A DNA stretch of 32,487 nt from an uncultured bacterium. Lineage in GTDB: Bacteria; Cyanobacteriota; Vampirovibrionia; Gastranaerophilales; Gastranaerophilaceae. The position numbers and the translations under genes were made by a program. Positions 16,190 to 25,042 of this stretch are shown here, in pieces. The notes beneath the pieces were generated by a model. It had not been told where the DNA came from and searched no databases. It worked only from the letters and a program-made list of their open reading frames with translations. Every line of letters begins with the position of its first letter. The stretch's first letter is position 1. The DNA lies in assembly GCA_902783785.1 (NCBI GenBank), contig CACZSH010000047.1:1-32487 (forward strand), read 5' to 3'.

Positions 16190-17215
16190 TTATTTAATGC
16201 AGAGTTCTTTTTCTTTTTTTTGAGTCATTTCTATTAATTCATCTATTGTTGTTGTTGCGCAACCAAATTGTTTTATTACTATGCTTGCTGCAATATTACC
16301 TATAATTGCTGCGTAAACAGGTTCAGCTCCTATGCTTAATGCCATTGTGTATAGAGCTGTTACTGTATCTCCTGCACCGGTTACATCAAATACGTGTGAT
16401 TTATTAAATACAGGAATTTCGGTTACTTTATAATCAGGTTCTATAACCATCATTCCTCTATCGCCACAGGTTATAAGTATAGACTTTGATTTTATCATAT
16501 TATGCAAAATACTTCCTGCTTTTTCAAAATCTTCTTTTGTATTTAAATTAAAACCTAAGAACTTTTGTGTATCAGGAAGATTTGGTGTCAATGATGTTAT
16601 ATTTTTGTACTTGTCAAAATCTTTTTGTATATCAGCTACTATAACTTTGTTATATTTATTTGCAAGTTCAATAGATTTATCTATAATTTTTGGGGTTAAA
16701 GTTCCGATGTGATAATCAGAAAGAATTATGGCATCATAATTCGGAATAGCTTTTTCTATTTGTTCAATAACTTTTTCTTCAGTTTCTTTTGAAAGAGGTT
16801 CTTTTGTTTGTCTGTCAATTCTTACAATTTGTTGTGTTACAGATTGAGAACAAGAACCAGATATACGTGTTTTTGTTGTGGTTTTTCTTGTTTTATCATA
16901 TACAAGATAATCTGTTTTTATTCCCTCTTTTTCGAAAGATTGTTTTAATTGTTCTGCTTGATAATCTTGACCAAGAACTCCAATAACAGCAACTTTGCCG
17001 CTATTTATTTTAGAAACATTGTTTGCTGCATTTGATGCTGCCCCAAGTATTAATTTTGTTTCTTCATGCAGTAAAATTAATACAGGTGCTTCTCTTGATA
17101 TTCTTTCCGTATTACCATAAACCATTTCGTCCATAGCTAAATCACCGATTATCAAAACTCGAGTATTTTTTAACTCATTTATATAACCGATTAACTTGTC
17201 TTTATTGATGTTCAT
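16190..17215 (-). CDS. rfaE1: PfkB-family sugar kinase, probable heptose-7-phosphate kinase (RfaE1/HldE kinase domain)
   Basis: The protein has the ribokinase/PfkB fold: an N-terminal RVLIIGDLAMDEMVYG start, the LGAASNAANNVSKI substrate-binding segment, and the catalytic anion-hole motif DVTGAGDTVTALY with its base Asp near the C-terminus. The sequence pattern DxxxDxxxxGxxxRISREAPV is typical of heptose kinases that phosphorylate D-glycero-D-manno-heptose 7-phosphate for LPS core synthesis. Only the kinase half is present; the nucleotidyltransferase (HldE C-terminal) domain must be encoded elsewhere if the pathway is complete. First gene of a three-gene minus-strand operon and divergent from the acidic membrane protein. 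Confidence 0.82.
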   Translation of the reverse strand: MNINKDKLIGYINELKNTRVLIIGDLAMDEMVYGNTERISREAPVLILLHEETKLILGAASNAANNVSKINSGKVAVIGVLGQDYQAEQLKQSFEKEGIKTDYLVYDKTRKTTTKTRISGSCSQSVTQQIVRIDRQTKEPLSKETEEKVIEQIEKAIPNYDAIILSDYHIGTLTPKIIDKSIELANKYNKVIVADIQKDFDKYKNITSLTPNLPDTQKFLGFNLNTKEDFEKAGSILHNMIKSKSILITCGDRGMMVIEPDYKVTEIPVFNKSHVFDVTGAGDTVTALYTMALSIGAEPVYAAIIGNIAASIVIKQFGCATTTIDELIEMTQKKEKELCIK

Positions 17216-17279
17216 AGTTGATAATTCCTTAGATATAATATATAATTATTTTAGCATAAAGAAAATTTTTGAGGAAAAG
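17216..17279. promoter_or_regulatory. divergent promoter region between sugar kinase and acidic membrane protein
   Basis: Only 64 bp separate the two start codons. On the plus strand two overlapping TATAAT hexamers lie at 17234-17239 and 17241-17246, and GAGG (17271-17274) serves the TTG at 17280. On the minus strand the same AT-rich block offers TATATT/TATATC-like -10 sequences, and AAGGA precedes the kinase ATG. No convincing -35 is seen. Confidence 0.45.
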
Positions 17280-17876
17280 TTGGACGAAAAAAATTTAGAT
17301 TCTGAATTATCGGAAGAAGATAAATATAATTCTCTTGATGATGACGACGATGATGATGATATAGAGTTTGATGATAACATAAATATTGAAGCATTAACTC
17401 AACAATTACAGCAGCATGTTGATATTGGTGATGCTGCTAATCTTTCTAATGAAGATTTTAATAAAGAACCTGAAAAGGTTGTTGATACTACTAAAGATTC
17501 TGCTCCTAAAACTTCACCGGATGCAGTTTTTCCTAAAGTTAGCTACAAAAAATATGTTGTTTATATTACTCCTGATAATGTTGATTATGTTGATAATTTG
17601 TCCATTGATCAAAGAACAGAGTTGATTAATAATATTATTACCGAAAAGCAAAAAACGAGTAAAAAATCACAAGTTTTAAAATCTCGTCAAGATTATTTAA
17701 AACATTTGTTATTGGTATGTGCTACGGTTATTATATCTTTTCCGCTTCTTTTTTATGCTGTTAATAAGTCTTTACAGCTTACAATTACGAATTATCAGCA
17801 ATCTCAACAAAATTTTCAAAAATTGTATAAGGAAAGAGGTAAATATAATTCTTACAGAAAAATGGACTTAAAATAA
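17280..17876 (+). CDS. acidic single-pass membrane protein of unknown function
   Basis: I place the start at TTG 17280, which has GAGG six bases upstream and follows good -10 sequences. The frame is open further upstream to an ATG at 17196, but that start would lie inside the divergent kinase gene and before the promoter. The resulting 198-residue protein is very acidic at first, with a run of eight Asp near residue 20. Next come a Pro/Thr/Ser-rich stretch and a small conserved-looking segment (YKKYVVYITPDNVDYVDNLS). One membrane helix lies at about 145-165, and a Gln-rich coiled tail follows. Topology suggests a cytoplasmic acidic head. No family is recognised. Confidence 0.7.
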   Translation: MDEKNLDSELSEEDKYNSLDDDDDDDDIEFDDNINIEALTQQLQQHVDIGDAANLSNEDFNKEPEKVVDTTKDSAPKTSPDAVFPKVSYKKYVVYITPDNVDYVDNLSIDQRTELINNIITEKQKTSKKSQVLKSRQDYLKHLLLVCATVIISFPLLFYAVNKSLQLTITNYQQSQQNFQKLYKERGKYNSYRKMDLK

Positions 17877-17943
17877 TTATTTTTAATAATTTACCTATTG
17901 TAAAAATTTTTTTTGAATAGTAAAATAAATATACAGCATAAGA

Positions 17944-17973
17944 TTGACTGTGTTGACGGTTAGACAGTATAAA
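17944..17973 (+). promoter_or_regulatory. promoter for pgi
   Basis: TTGACT (17944-17949) and TATAAA (17968-17973) are 18 bp apart. A second TTGACG at 17953 is too close to the -10 to be used. GGAGAG (17983-17988) gives the ribosome-binding site nine bases before the ATG at 17998. Confidence 0.6.
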
Positions 17974-17997
17974 TTACCCAATGGAGAGTATTAAGAA

Positions 17998-19386
17998 ATG
18001 ATTAAGTTGAATTACCATTATGTAGACAAAGACATTATAGGAAAAGATCACGGTTTAGAAGTTGAAAAAGAGTTTGCAAAACATAAAGATAAAATTGCAC
18101 AAATTATTACAGATTTGAATAAAAGAAAAGATAAACCAGGTCAATGGTTACAGTGGATGAATCTTGGTTATAATGAAGAAACTGTTTGGTATGTTAAAGA
18201 ATTTGCAGCTATGGTTAGAGGCAGATTTGATAATGTTTTAGTTTTAGGTATCGGTGGTTCTGCTTTAGGCGGTATTGCTGTTTCTGAAGCTCTTTTAAAA
18301 CCTTATTGGAATTTATTAACTCCTGAACAAAGAGATAATTATCCAAGATTATTTTTCTTAGATAATATTGATCCTGACCAAATTACAGGATTGTTGAATA
18401 CAATAGATTTAAAAAGAACTCTTGTTAATGTAATTACAAAATCAGGTTCAACAGCAGAAACAATGTCTCAATATATGATTGTTAAAGACATAATGGAAAA
18501 AGAACTTGGTGATGAATACAGAAAAAATATTGTAGCAACGACAGATAAAAAAGTTGGTGTTTTAAGACAATTAGCTGATCAAGAAGGTTATAAAACATTT
18601 GTAGTTCCTGATGATGTAGGTGGTAGATTTTCTGTATTTTCAGCAGTTGGTTTATTACCTTTGGCTCTTGTTGGTATTAATATTGATGAAATTATGAATG
18701 GTATTAAAGATATGGATTTAGCATTGAAAAATACTAATATTTCTGAAAATATTGCCGCACAAAATGCTTTAATTCATTATTTGTATGATACAAAGAAAAA
18801 TAAAAGATTATCTGTTATGATGCCATATTCAAGCAGATTAAAATATGTTTCAGACTGGTATGTTCAATTATGGGCAGAATCATTAGGAAAACAAGTTGAT
18901 AATAAAGGTAAAGAAGTTCATGTTGGTCCTACACCAATTAAAGCTTTGGGTGCAACTGATCAACACTCTCAAATTCAACTTTATAATGAAGGTCCTAATG
19001 ATAAGGTTATTTCGTTTATTCGTGTTGAAGAATTCGATAATGAATTAAAAATTCCTGAAATATTTGATTATACAGGCATTGGATATTTAGGCGGTAAGTC
19101 TATTAATCAATTAATTAATGCAGAAGCTGATTCTACAAGAGTTGCTTTGGCAGACTATAAACGTCCTACAATAACTATTTCAATACCAAAAGTAGATGCT
19201 TATAATGTTGCTCAATTGTTGTATATGTTAGAAGTTCAAACTGCAATAGCCGGAGAATTATATAACATAAATACATTTAATCAACCTGGTGTTGAACAAG
19301 CTAAAAATTATACATATGCATTGATGGGAAGAGCAGGTTATGAAGAATCTGCTAAAACTCTTCAAGAAAAAATGGTTACTGTATAG
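17998..19386 (+). CDS. pgi: glucose-6-phosphate isomerase
   Basis: Pgi interconverts glucose 6-phosphate and fructose 6-phosphate in glycolysis and sugar-precursor supply. The sugar-phosphate-binding SIS fold is seen in VLVLGIGGSALGGIAVSEAL and in NVITKSGSTAETMSQY. The family active-site segment ATDQHSQIQLYNEGPND is present near residue 320, and a C-terminal segment carries the EVQTAIAGELYNINTFNQPG signature. The length of 462 residues fits the shorter bacterial form. It has its own promoter and is followed by a strong hairpin, so it is probably monocistronic. Its product may also feed the sugar nucleotide routes implied by the nearby heptose kinase. Confidence 0.97.
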   Translation: MIKLNYHYVDKDIIGKDHGLEVEKEFAKHKDKIAQIITDLNKRKDKPGQWLQWMNLGYNEETVWYVKEFAAMVRGRFDNVLVLGIGGSALGGIAVSEALLKPYWNLLTPEQRDNYPRLFFLDNIDPDQITGLLNTIDLKRTLVNVITKSGSTAETMSQYMIVKDIMEKELGDEYRKNIVATTDKKVGVLRQLADQEGYKTFVVPDDVGGRFSVFSAVGLLPLALVGINIDEIMNGIKDMDLALKNTNISENIAAQNALIHYLYDTKKNKRLSVMMPYSSRLKYVSDWYVQLWAESLGKQVDNKGKEVHVGPTPIKALGATDQHSQIQLYNEGPNDKVISFIRVEEFDNELKIPEIFDYTGIGYLGGKSINQLINAEADSTRVALADYKRPTITISIPKVDAYNVAQLLYMLEVQTAIAGELYNINTFNQPGVEQAKNYTYALMGRAGYEESAKTLQEKMVTV

Positions 19387-19415
19387 TTAAAGGTATATAA
19401 AATTTATGAAATTAA

Positions 19416-19444
19416 GCAAATGCCACATTTTATGTGGCATTTGC
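19416..19444 (+). terminator. perfect 13-bp hairpin after pgi
   Basis: Arms GCAAATGCCACAT (19416-19428) and ATGTGGCATTTGC (19432-19444) pair perfectly around a three-base TTT loop, 29 nt after the pgi stop. The downstream sequence (CAAATTTATAAAA) is AT-rich but lacks a clean T-run, so it may act as a weak terminator or an mRNA 3'-end stabiliser. Confidence 0.65.
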
Positions 19445-19529
19445 CAAATTTATAAAAAATAAAAATTTTTTGGATTTTTTAGAAACAAAATAAAAAAGTT
19501 TACGTCAAAAATTATATAAGGGTGAGGAA

Positions 19530-20498
19530 ATGAGTACAGTTTTGGAATACGATACCGTGATATTGGGCGGAGGCCCTGCCGGTTTGTCTGCCGGTATTTA
19601 TGCTGCAAGAGGTGCAGGGAACGTTGCTATTGTTGATATAAGTATGTTTGGAGGTCAGCCTTCTAATTATTTGGAATTAGAAAATTATCCCGCTTTTCCT
19701 ATTATTGGCGGGTATGATTTAATGGAAAAAATGGAAGAACATGCTGATAAATTTAATGTTAACAAATATCCTATGGAAGAAATTCAAAAAGTAGATTTAG
19801 TTTCAAATCCAAAGGTTATAGAAACGTTAACTCATACTTTTAAAGCTAAATCAGTTATTATAGCAACAGGTGCTCAACCAAGAAAATTGGGTGTAAATGG
19901 GGAAAAAGAATTTGTCGGTCGTGGTGTAAGTTATTGTGCTATTTGTGATGGCGCTTTTTATAAAGATAAAGTTGTTGCTGTTGTCGGTGGTGGTAATGCA
20001 GCATTAGAAGAAGCAATGTATTTGACTAAGTTTGCTACAAAAGTTTATGTTATTCACAGAAGAAATGAATTTAGAGCTGATAAGATTGTGCAAAATCTTG
20101 CATTTAAAAATGAAAAATTAGAATTTGTTTACGACACGGTTGTAAATGAAATTTTAGGTGAAGATACTGTTAAATCAATTAAAATTACTAATGTAAAAAC
20201 AAATGAAGTTTCAAGCTTAGATGTTGACGGAATTTTCCCATATATTGGATTTTTGCCTAATACAGATTTGATTAACGGTCAAATTGCGCAAGATTCAAAT
20301 GGTTTTATTATCACAGATGAAACAATGGAAACTTCAATAAAAGGTGTTTTTGCTGCTGGTGATGTTAGAGTTACTCCTTTAAGACAAGTTATTACTGCAA
20401 CTTCTGATGGAGCTGTTGCTGCTGTTTATGCAGGAAAGTATGTTGAAGCTCTTTCGAATGCTGAAGTTGAGGTTCAAGAACCTGTTGCTAATAATTAA
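19530..20498 (+). CDS. trxB: thioredoxin reductase
   Basis: A low-molecular-weight flavoprotein that passes electrons from NADPH to thioredoxin. The FAD-binding GGGPAGLSAGIYAARG is at the N-terminus. The redox-active disulfide CAICDG has Cys136 and Cys139, and the NADPH-binding GGGNAALEEAMYLTK follows at about 152. The C-terminal FAD-contact motif GVFAAGDV is at about 270. Length 322 is standard. The product may specify a ferredoxin-type variant in some anaerobes, but the presence of the VIHRRNEFRA segment after the NADPH site favours the NADPH form. GGTGAGG lies just before the ATG. Confidence 0.95.
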   Translation: MSTVLEYDTVILGGGPAGLSAGIYAARGAGNVAIVDISMFGGQPSNYLELENYPAFPIIGGYDLMEKMEEHADKFNVNKYPMEEIQKVDLVSNPKVIETLTHTFKAKSVIIATGAQPRKLGVNGEKEFVGRGVSYCAICDGAFYKDKVVAVVGGGNAALEEAMYLTKFATKVYVIHRRNEFRADKIVQNLAFKNEKLEFVYDTVVNEILGEDTVKSIKITNVKTNEVSSLDVDGIFPYIGFLPNTDLINGQIAQDSNGFIITDETMETSIKGVFAAGDVRVTPLRQVITATSDGAVAAVYAGKYVEALSNAEVEVQEPVANN

Positions 20499-20618
20499 TA
20501 AATAGTTGACTATTACACTATTACAATGCTAGAGTAAAACTTTTTATGTTGTGCTAAAATTATTTCAGCATTTTCTAACAAACCGATTCTGCGGGAAACC
20601 GGATGTTTTTCTAAAATT

Positions 20619-20652
20619 TAAAGATGTTTGAAAAAGTAATCAAACATCTTTA
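20619..20652. terminator. bidirectional hairpin between trxB and the lytic transglycosylase
   Basis: TAAAGATGTTTG (20619-20630) pairs with CAAACATCTTTA (20641-20652), 12 bp around a ten-base loop. The genes on both sides converge on it. On the minus strand it is followed by an AT-rich AATTTTAG tail, and on the plus strand there is no T-run, so it should work better for the minus-strand gene. Confidence 0.6.
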
Positions 20653-20673
20653 ATATGACAGTATAAGCAAAGT

Positions 20674-22650
20674 TTAGTATAATCTTATATAATTCCAGTA
20701 ACTGCGCATAACTTTTTTTAGATAATTTTGCGTTTCCTGATAAGGAACTTGTTCTAAAAAGTCATTATTACATTCATAGTCCAAATAATCTTTCCATTTG
20801 TTTACAGCGTTAAAACCTCCGTTATAAGCTAATATAACAAAAAAGTCTTTTCCGTGAAGAATATTTTTTAAATATGAGTAATAAAGATTACCAATTAGCA
20901 GATTATCTTTTATTTTATATAAATCAAAATATCCAATACCATTTCTTTCAGCTATATCGTTAGCTGTTTGCGGCATTAGTTGCATTAAGCCTTTTGCGCC
21001 AACTGAGCTCGTTGCATTGGTGTTAAAATAACTTTCTTCCCTAACTAGAGAAAGTATTATAACAGGATTATTTTTTCCGGCATATTGCTTTATTTCATTG
21101 TAATAATGGATAGGATATACCAATCTCCATCTTAAATCATTTACCGGTGGTTTTTCTTTTAATTCTGCCATTGCATCTCGTGCTAAAACTGCTGATTTTG
21201 AATATTCTCCTTTTTGATATTCAAGCCAGCTTTGGATAAATTTATCTTCTTCGCATATATCTTTTAATAAAGAATAATCTTCAAGCATTGCCAATTTGAC
21301 TATCATATCGTTACTACTATTCATTTTATATGGAAACATAACTTTTTTTTCTGTTATATCAGTTTTTAATATAGGATTTTCTATTCTTTTTGATTCTAAA
21401 TACGCTTGAAAAGCATAATAATCATCAGGATATTCTTTTAGTAGTTTTTCATAGTAATTTTTTGCAGTGTTATAATATTTTAATTTATCGTGAACTTTTC
21501 CAAGCCAAAACATCACTGCAGGTGTGGAATTTGTGTTTGGATATAGTTTAAGATGTTCCTCTCCTAAATTTTTTGCGTAAAGATATTGTTTTTGTTTTAT
21601 TGCATCATAAAAGACGTTATAAAGAGCATCTGCTGCGAATTGTCCGTTTTGGTAATTGAAGTATATGTTTTTATAACATTCAGCTTGTTTTTGTTGAGGA
21701 ACATTTTTGCAGTTTAAGTACAAAAGATAATCATAGCCATTAGCTCTTTTGTTAAGATTTAAAAGTGTTTTTATACCCTCTGATTTATTGTTGAGTGTTG
21801 AAATGTATAAGTCTATGGCTTTATGGATATCTTTTGATTCTACATTATAAGAATATTCCATCATTCCTCGTTCTGTTAAGGCTCTTAACGTAGAATAATT
21901 TTTAAGCTCATAATCATTTTTTACTATATCTGTCCAATATTTTGGTATATTTGTTTTTGCAAAATATTTTGAAGCTGTATTGTAGTCGTATAATGAATAG
22001 TAAGCTTTTGCTATTAAGTAGTTATCTTCAGCGGATAATTTGTTGTTTTGTAATTCTTTTATTTTGTTTATACAGCTTTGAGAATATTTCCCTCCAGGGG
22101 CAGTATCAATATATTGTCTAAAACGTATTAATGCTTTTTCTTCTGTAAATAGTTTTTGGGTTTGATTTTGCATAGTTTTTGATTTTTTATATTCTATCAA
22201 ACCTAAGTAATATTCACTTGCTATAGCATATTCGCTATCAGTATATTTGTTTGATACTTCTTTAAATAATTTTTTTGCTTGATTATATTTTTCTATATCA
22301 TAAGATAGTTTTGCAGCGTTATATTTTGCTTTTGGTGTTAATTGAAAATTAGGATATCTTAAAGTCAGAATATTATAAGTTAAAATTGCTCTTTGAAAGT
22401 GTCCTGACTGTTCTAAGGCTCTTGCTTGTCGATACATTGCCGCAGGTTTTAGTGTAGAAAAATGTGAAATTTTAGAAAAAGTTTTATAAGCTTTTGTATA
22501 GTTATTTTCTTTATAATATTCTAATCCGGCACTATAAATATTCAATGTTTTTGCCAATGTCATTTTTGAATTAAAAGATGTTACTATCCCTAATACAATA
22601 ATAGTAAGTATTAATATTGTTATTAAAATTGGTTTTTGGTTTGAATTCAT
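20674..22650 (-). CDS. soluble lytic murein transglycosylase with TPR-like repeats (Slt70-type)
   Basis: The enzyme cleaves peptidoglycan glycan strands, forming 1,6-anhydro ends. An N-terminal hydrophobic segment (about 8-27) acts as a signal peptide or anchor. A long superhelical region of repeated helix pairs follows (YKENNYTKAYKTF, YDIEKYNQAKKLF, LKYYNTAKNYYEKLL). The C-terminal SLT domain (about 525-640) has the catalytic Glu539 in REESYFN, then SSVGAKGLMQLMPQTA and ILAYNGG, all canonical. Total length 658 fits Slt70-like enzymes. It is the last gene of the minus-strand envelope block but has its own upstream TATAAT on the minus strand (22691-22686). Confidence 0.93.
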   Translation of the reverse strand: MNSNQKPILITILILTIIVLGIVTSFNSKMTLAKTLNIYSAGLEYYKENNYTKAYKTFSKISHFSTLKPAAMYRQARALEQSGHFQRAILTYNILTLRYPNFQLTPKAKYNAAKLSYDIEKYNQAKKLFKEVSNKYTDSEYAIASEYYLGLIEYKKSKTMQNQTQKLFTEEKALIRFRQYIDTAPGGKYSQSCINKIKELQNNKLSAEDNYLIAKAYYSLYDYNTASKYFAKTNIPKYWTDIVKNDYELKNYSTLRALTERGMMEYSYNVESKDIHKAIDLYISTLNNKSEGIKTLLNLNKRANGYDYLLYLNCKNVPQQKQAECYKNIYFNYQNGQFAADALYNVFYDAIKQKQYLYAKNLGEEHLKLYPNTNSTPAVMFWLGKVHDKLKYYNTAKNYYEKLLKEYPDDYYAFQAYLESKRIENPILKTDITEKKVMFPYKMNSSNDMIVKLAMLEDYSLLKDICEEDKFIQSWLEYQKGEYSKSAVLARDAMAELKEKPPVNDLRWRLVYPIHYYNEIKQYAGKNNPVIILSLVREESYFNTNATSSVGAKGLMQLMPQTANDIAERNGIGYFDLYKIKDNLLIGNLYYSYLKNILHGKDFFVILAYNGGFNAVNKWKDYLDYECNNDFLEQVPYQETQNYLKKVMRSYWNYIRLY

Positions 22651-22720
22651 ACGTTTTTTCTTACTATCCCTAATATTTATTATTTATTATAATGTTTTTT
22701 TTATTTCAATTTTGTATATT

Positions 22721-22840
22721 ATGTTTATGGCTAAAAAATATACTAATTTTGTTTATATGACAAATCCTGTCAAAAAATCTAAATCTAAGATAATTAAGAA
22801 TTATATTCTTTCATCTGCTGTTAAAATCCTCAAATCTTAA
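22721..22840 (+). CDS. candidate small basic ORF antisense to the lptD-slt spacer
   Basis: An open frame of 39 codons (37 from the second ATG at 22727) encodes a Lys-rich peptide containing TNPVKKSKSKIIKNY. A TATATT (22715-22720) ends six bases before the second ATG, so a leaderless message is conceivable. No Shine-Dalgarno is seen. The stop lies directly against the stop of the convergent lptD-like gene. The AT-rich spacer makes a chance frame quite possible. Confidence 0.25.
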   Translation: MFMAKKYTNFVYMTNPVKKSKSKIIKNYILSSAVKILKS

Positions 22841-25018
22841 TTATAGTTTTTCATTTTCCATTCTTAATGAAGAGTCTTCAATATCTGTTACTTGACATTT
22901 TTCAAGATAAACTTTGTTTGATATTGAAACCGGTTTATAAACATTGTATTTTGTTTCCTCGCTTTCATCTATAGTTTCAAGAGATGATAGTCCATGTTTA
23001 TCTTTTTTTCCAAAGTTATCAGGATTTTTGATTTCCATTTTGTCGTAGTAAAGTTCAGAACCTTTAGCATCCATATCAACAACAAAGCCAATATATGAAT
23101 TTTGTCTTGCAAAGTCCCATCCAATATTTAATCTTAAATCATCAGGCCCGATACCTATTACAACTTTACTTTCTTGTAACATTCTTTTATCAGGAGAGTC
23201 ATCAGAAAGGTTTGCAGAACCGTACCAAGAAAGCATAAGCATTTTTGTTAATTTTATTGATTCTCTTAAATATACATTTGATCTACCATATCTGTATGCA
23301 TCAAAAATAGGTACAGGTGTTTCATCATTATATGCAGATTGATAATATCCTAGCTCTTGCATCCAATACTTACTTTGTGTTCTTATCATTGGGCCAACTC
23401 TGCCGATAAATTGTGTATCTCCGGTACCGTAAACAGATGCCGAACCTTGCATATATAAGAAGAAATCTGCAAATAATAATTTTTCAGGATTTTCATAGTG
23501 ATATATGTTTTGGTACATGTTTAACATATATCTTAAACGGGCTGTTCCAATATTATTACTGTGTATTTTATTATGATTAGCATCATAAATACCTCTGTTC
23601 CATCCGTCATATCCTTCTTTTGATCCATCATCCTGTATATAACCGGCACTTAAAATTTGTTCAAAATGTAAGTGTTTTTTATCTCCCATGAAATTTGATA
23701 TATTATTTCTTTTTTCATATACAAGATCTGCTGCATATTTTGCCCAGCCTTCTCCTAAAAATCCATTTTGAATATATGAATTCATACCATAATTTAAGTA
23801 TAAATTTTTATCTAATTCTTGACGACCTTTTACTGTAAATATATTTGCAGCTGTTCCATATCCTATTTCTGTCATGTTTGTAGAACTTCTAAATTTACCA
23901 ATACCACCAATACCGACTTTCCCTTGATAATTGAACATTGGTATTGCTTTAAAAATGGCTCCTTTTGGTAATTCGAAAACTATTCCGGGACCTGCAAAAA
24001 ATCCTAATTTAGATCTAGATCCTATTTCTGGATAATTACCTTCAAAATAATCTCTTTCTTTATTTTGATAGAAAGTTGTTGATGGTAATCTTAAAATTCT
24101 TTTTCCGTTTCTATAAACTTCAACATTTTTTAATGTTATTTTATCTAAATCTTTTTTTGAATTTACGATTATATGGCTTGATTTTATAACAAATTTGCTA
24201 TTATGAGTCATGTCTTCATAAGTATATCTATCCTCATTTCTGTATTGAATATCAGGATCACCATACATTCCAGAGCGAGTTTTTACTTTGAATGATTTGG
24301 CTACAGTTAAGTGTCCGTTTTCTTGTATTGTTGTATCACCATACATTATACCTTTTTCTGCAACTGTTTCTATTTCATAACCTGATGATTTAACATTATC
24401 TAAAATGCCGATTTCTTCATTTAAGTCTATCTGCATATAATCACCAGTCATTTCATCGTTATCACCTCTTTTGATAACAACATTATCTATCATTTTTATA
24501 AGGTTTTCTTTTTGATTATAAATCATAGTGTTGGCAGTTGCTGTCATTTTTTGTTCAGGAAATATAAGTTTGGCTCCGCCCCTTGCTTGAATTTCTTTTA
24601 AATCAGATAAATATTCCATTTCTTTACATTCAAGCAATAACTTTGTTTGTGGTTCTGTAATCGTTTCTTCACTTAAATCTTCTGCAATTGTATTTCCATT
24701 TTTCTTATTTTTTCTTTCGGCTAATGATTTTTTTATCTTTAATCTAACAAGCTGTAATGGTTTTATAGAATTTCCATTTGAGTGATACATTGATTTGTCG
24801 AATTCTTCTGTTAGTACTATTTGTTTTTGTTGTTCTCGTTTTGCTTGTTCTTGTTCTTCAAGTTTTTCTTCAAGAGTTTTTGTAGGTATAAAAATAGGTT
24901 TGCTCAAATCTTCCAAAGAAGGGGCTCCCATAGACTCATTAAGCGTTTTTTCTTGTATAGCAAACACAGTTTGAGAACTTAGTATTATAGTAATCAGTAA
25001 TATTAGTATTTTTTTCAT
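22841..25018 (-). CDS. lptD: LptD/OstA-like outer-membrane LPS-assembly protein
   Basis: LptD forms the outer-membrane barrel that places LPS into the outer leaflet. A signal peptide is present (MKKILILLITIILSSQTVFA). After a charged linker, an OstA/LptA-like jellyroll runs at about 125-260, with YLSDLKEIQARGGAKLI, MIYNQKENLIKMIDNVVI and ENGHLTVAKSFKVKTRSGMYG. The remainder has many alternating short strands with aromatic residues, as in a beta-barrel, ending in a hydrophilic tail rather than the usual terminal aromatic residue. Length 725 is close to bacterial LptD. Cyanobacterial homologues are often annotated as DUF3769. It follows the EnvC-like gene by 24 nt, with a good AAGGGAT ribosome-binding site. 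I cannot confirm the LptE partner. Confidence 0.8.
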   Translation of the reverse strand: MKKILILLITIILSSQTVFAIQEKTLNESMGAPSLEDLSKPIFIPTKTLEEKLEEQEQAKREQQKQIVLTEEFDKSMYHSNGNSIKPLQLVRLKIKKSLAERKNKKNGNTIAEDLSEETITEPQTKLLLECKEMEYLSDLKEIQARGGAKLIFPEQKMTATANTMIYNQKENLIKMIDNVVIKRGDNDEMTGDYMQIDLNEEIGILDNVKSSGYEIETVAEKGIMYGDTTIQENGHLTVAKSFKVKTRSGMYGDPDIQYRNEDRYTYEDMTHNSKFVIKSSHIIVNSKKDLDKITLKNVEVYRNGKRILRLPSTTFYQNKERDYFEGNYPEIGSRSKLGFFAGPGIVFELPKGAIFKAIPMFNYQGKVGIGGIGKFRSSTNMTEIGYGTAANIFTVKGRQELDKNLYLNYGMNSYIQNGFLGEGWAKYAADLVYEKRNNISNFMGDKKHLHFEQILSAGYIQDDGSKEGYDGWNRGIYDANHNKIHSNNIGTARLRYMLNMYQNIYHYENPEKLLFADFFLYMQGSASVYGTGDTQFIGRVGPMIRTQSKYWMQELGYYQSAYNDETPVPIFDAYRYGRSNVYLRESIKLTKMLMLSWYGSANLSDDSPDKRMLQESKVVIGIGPDDLRLNIGWDFARQNSYIGFVVDMDAKGSELYYDKMEIKNPDNFGKKDKHGLSSLETIDESEETKYNVYKPVSISNKVYLEKCQVTDIEDSSLRMENEKL

Positions 25019-25042
25019 ATCTATCCCTTGATTTTATTTAAA

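Noticed and set aside
17196-17279. ATG at 17196 as start of the acidic membrane protein
   Set aside because: It would start inside the divergent kinase gene and before the TATAAT hexamers; GAGG plus TTG at 17280 fits better.
19406-19462. An 18-codon frame with Cys residues across the hairpin after pgi
   Set aside because: The apparent Cys pattern comes from the palindromic arms; no ribosome-binding site.
23402-23409. GCCGATAA on the plus strand
   Set aside because: Inside lptD antisense, with no TAAA-type -35 at the correct spacing.
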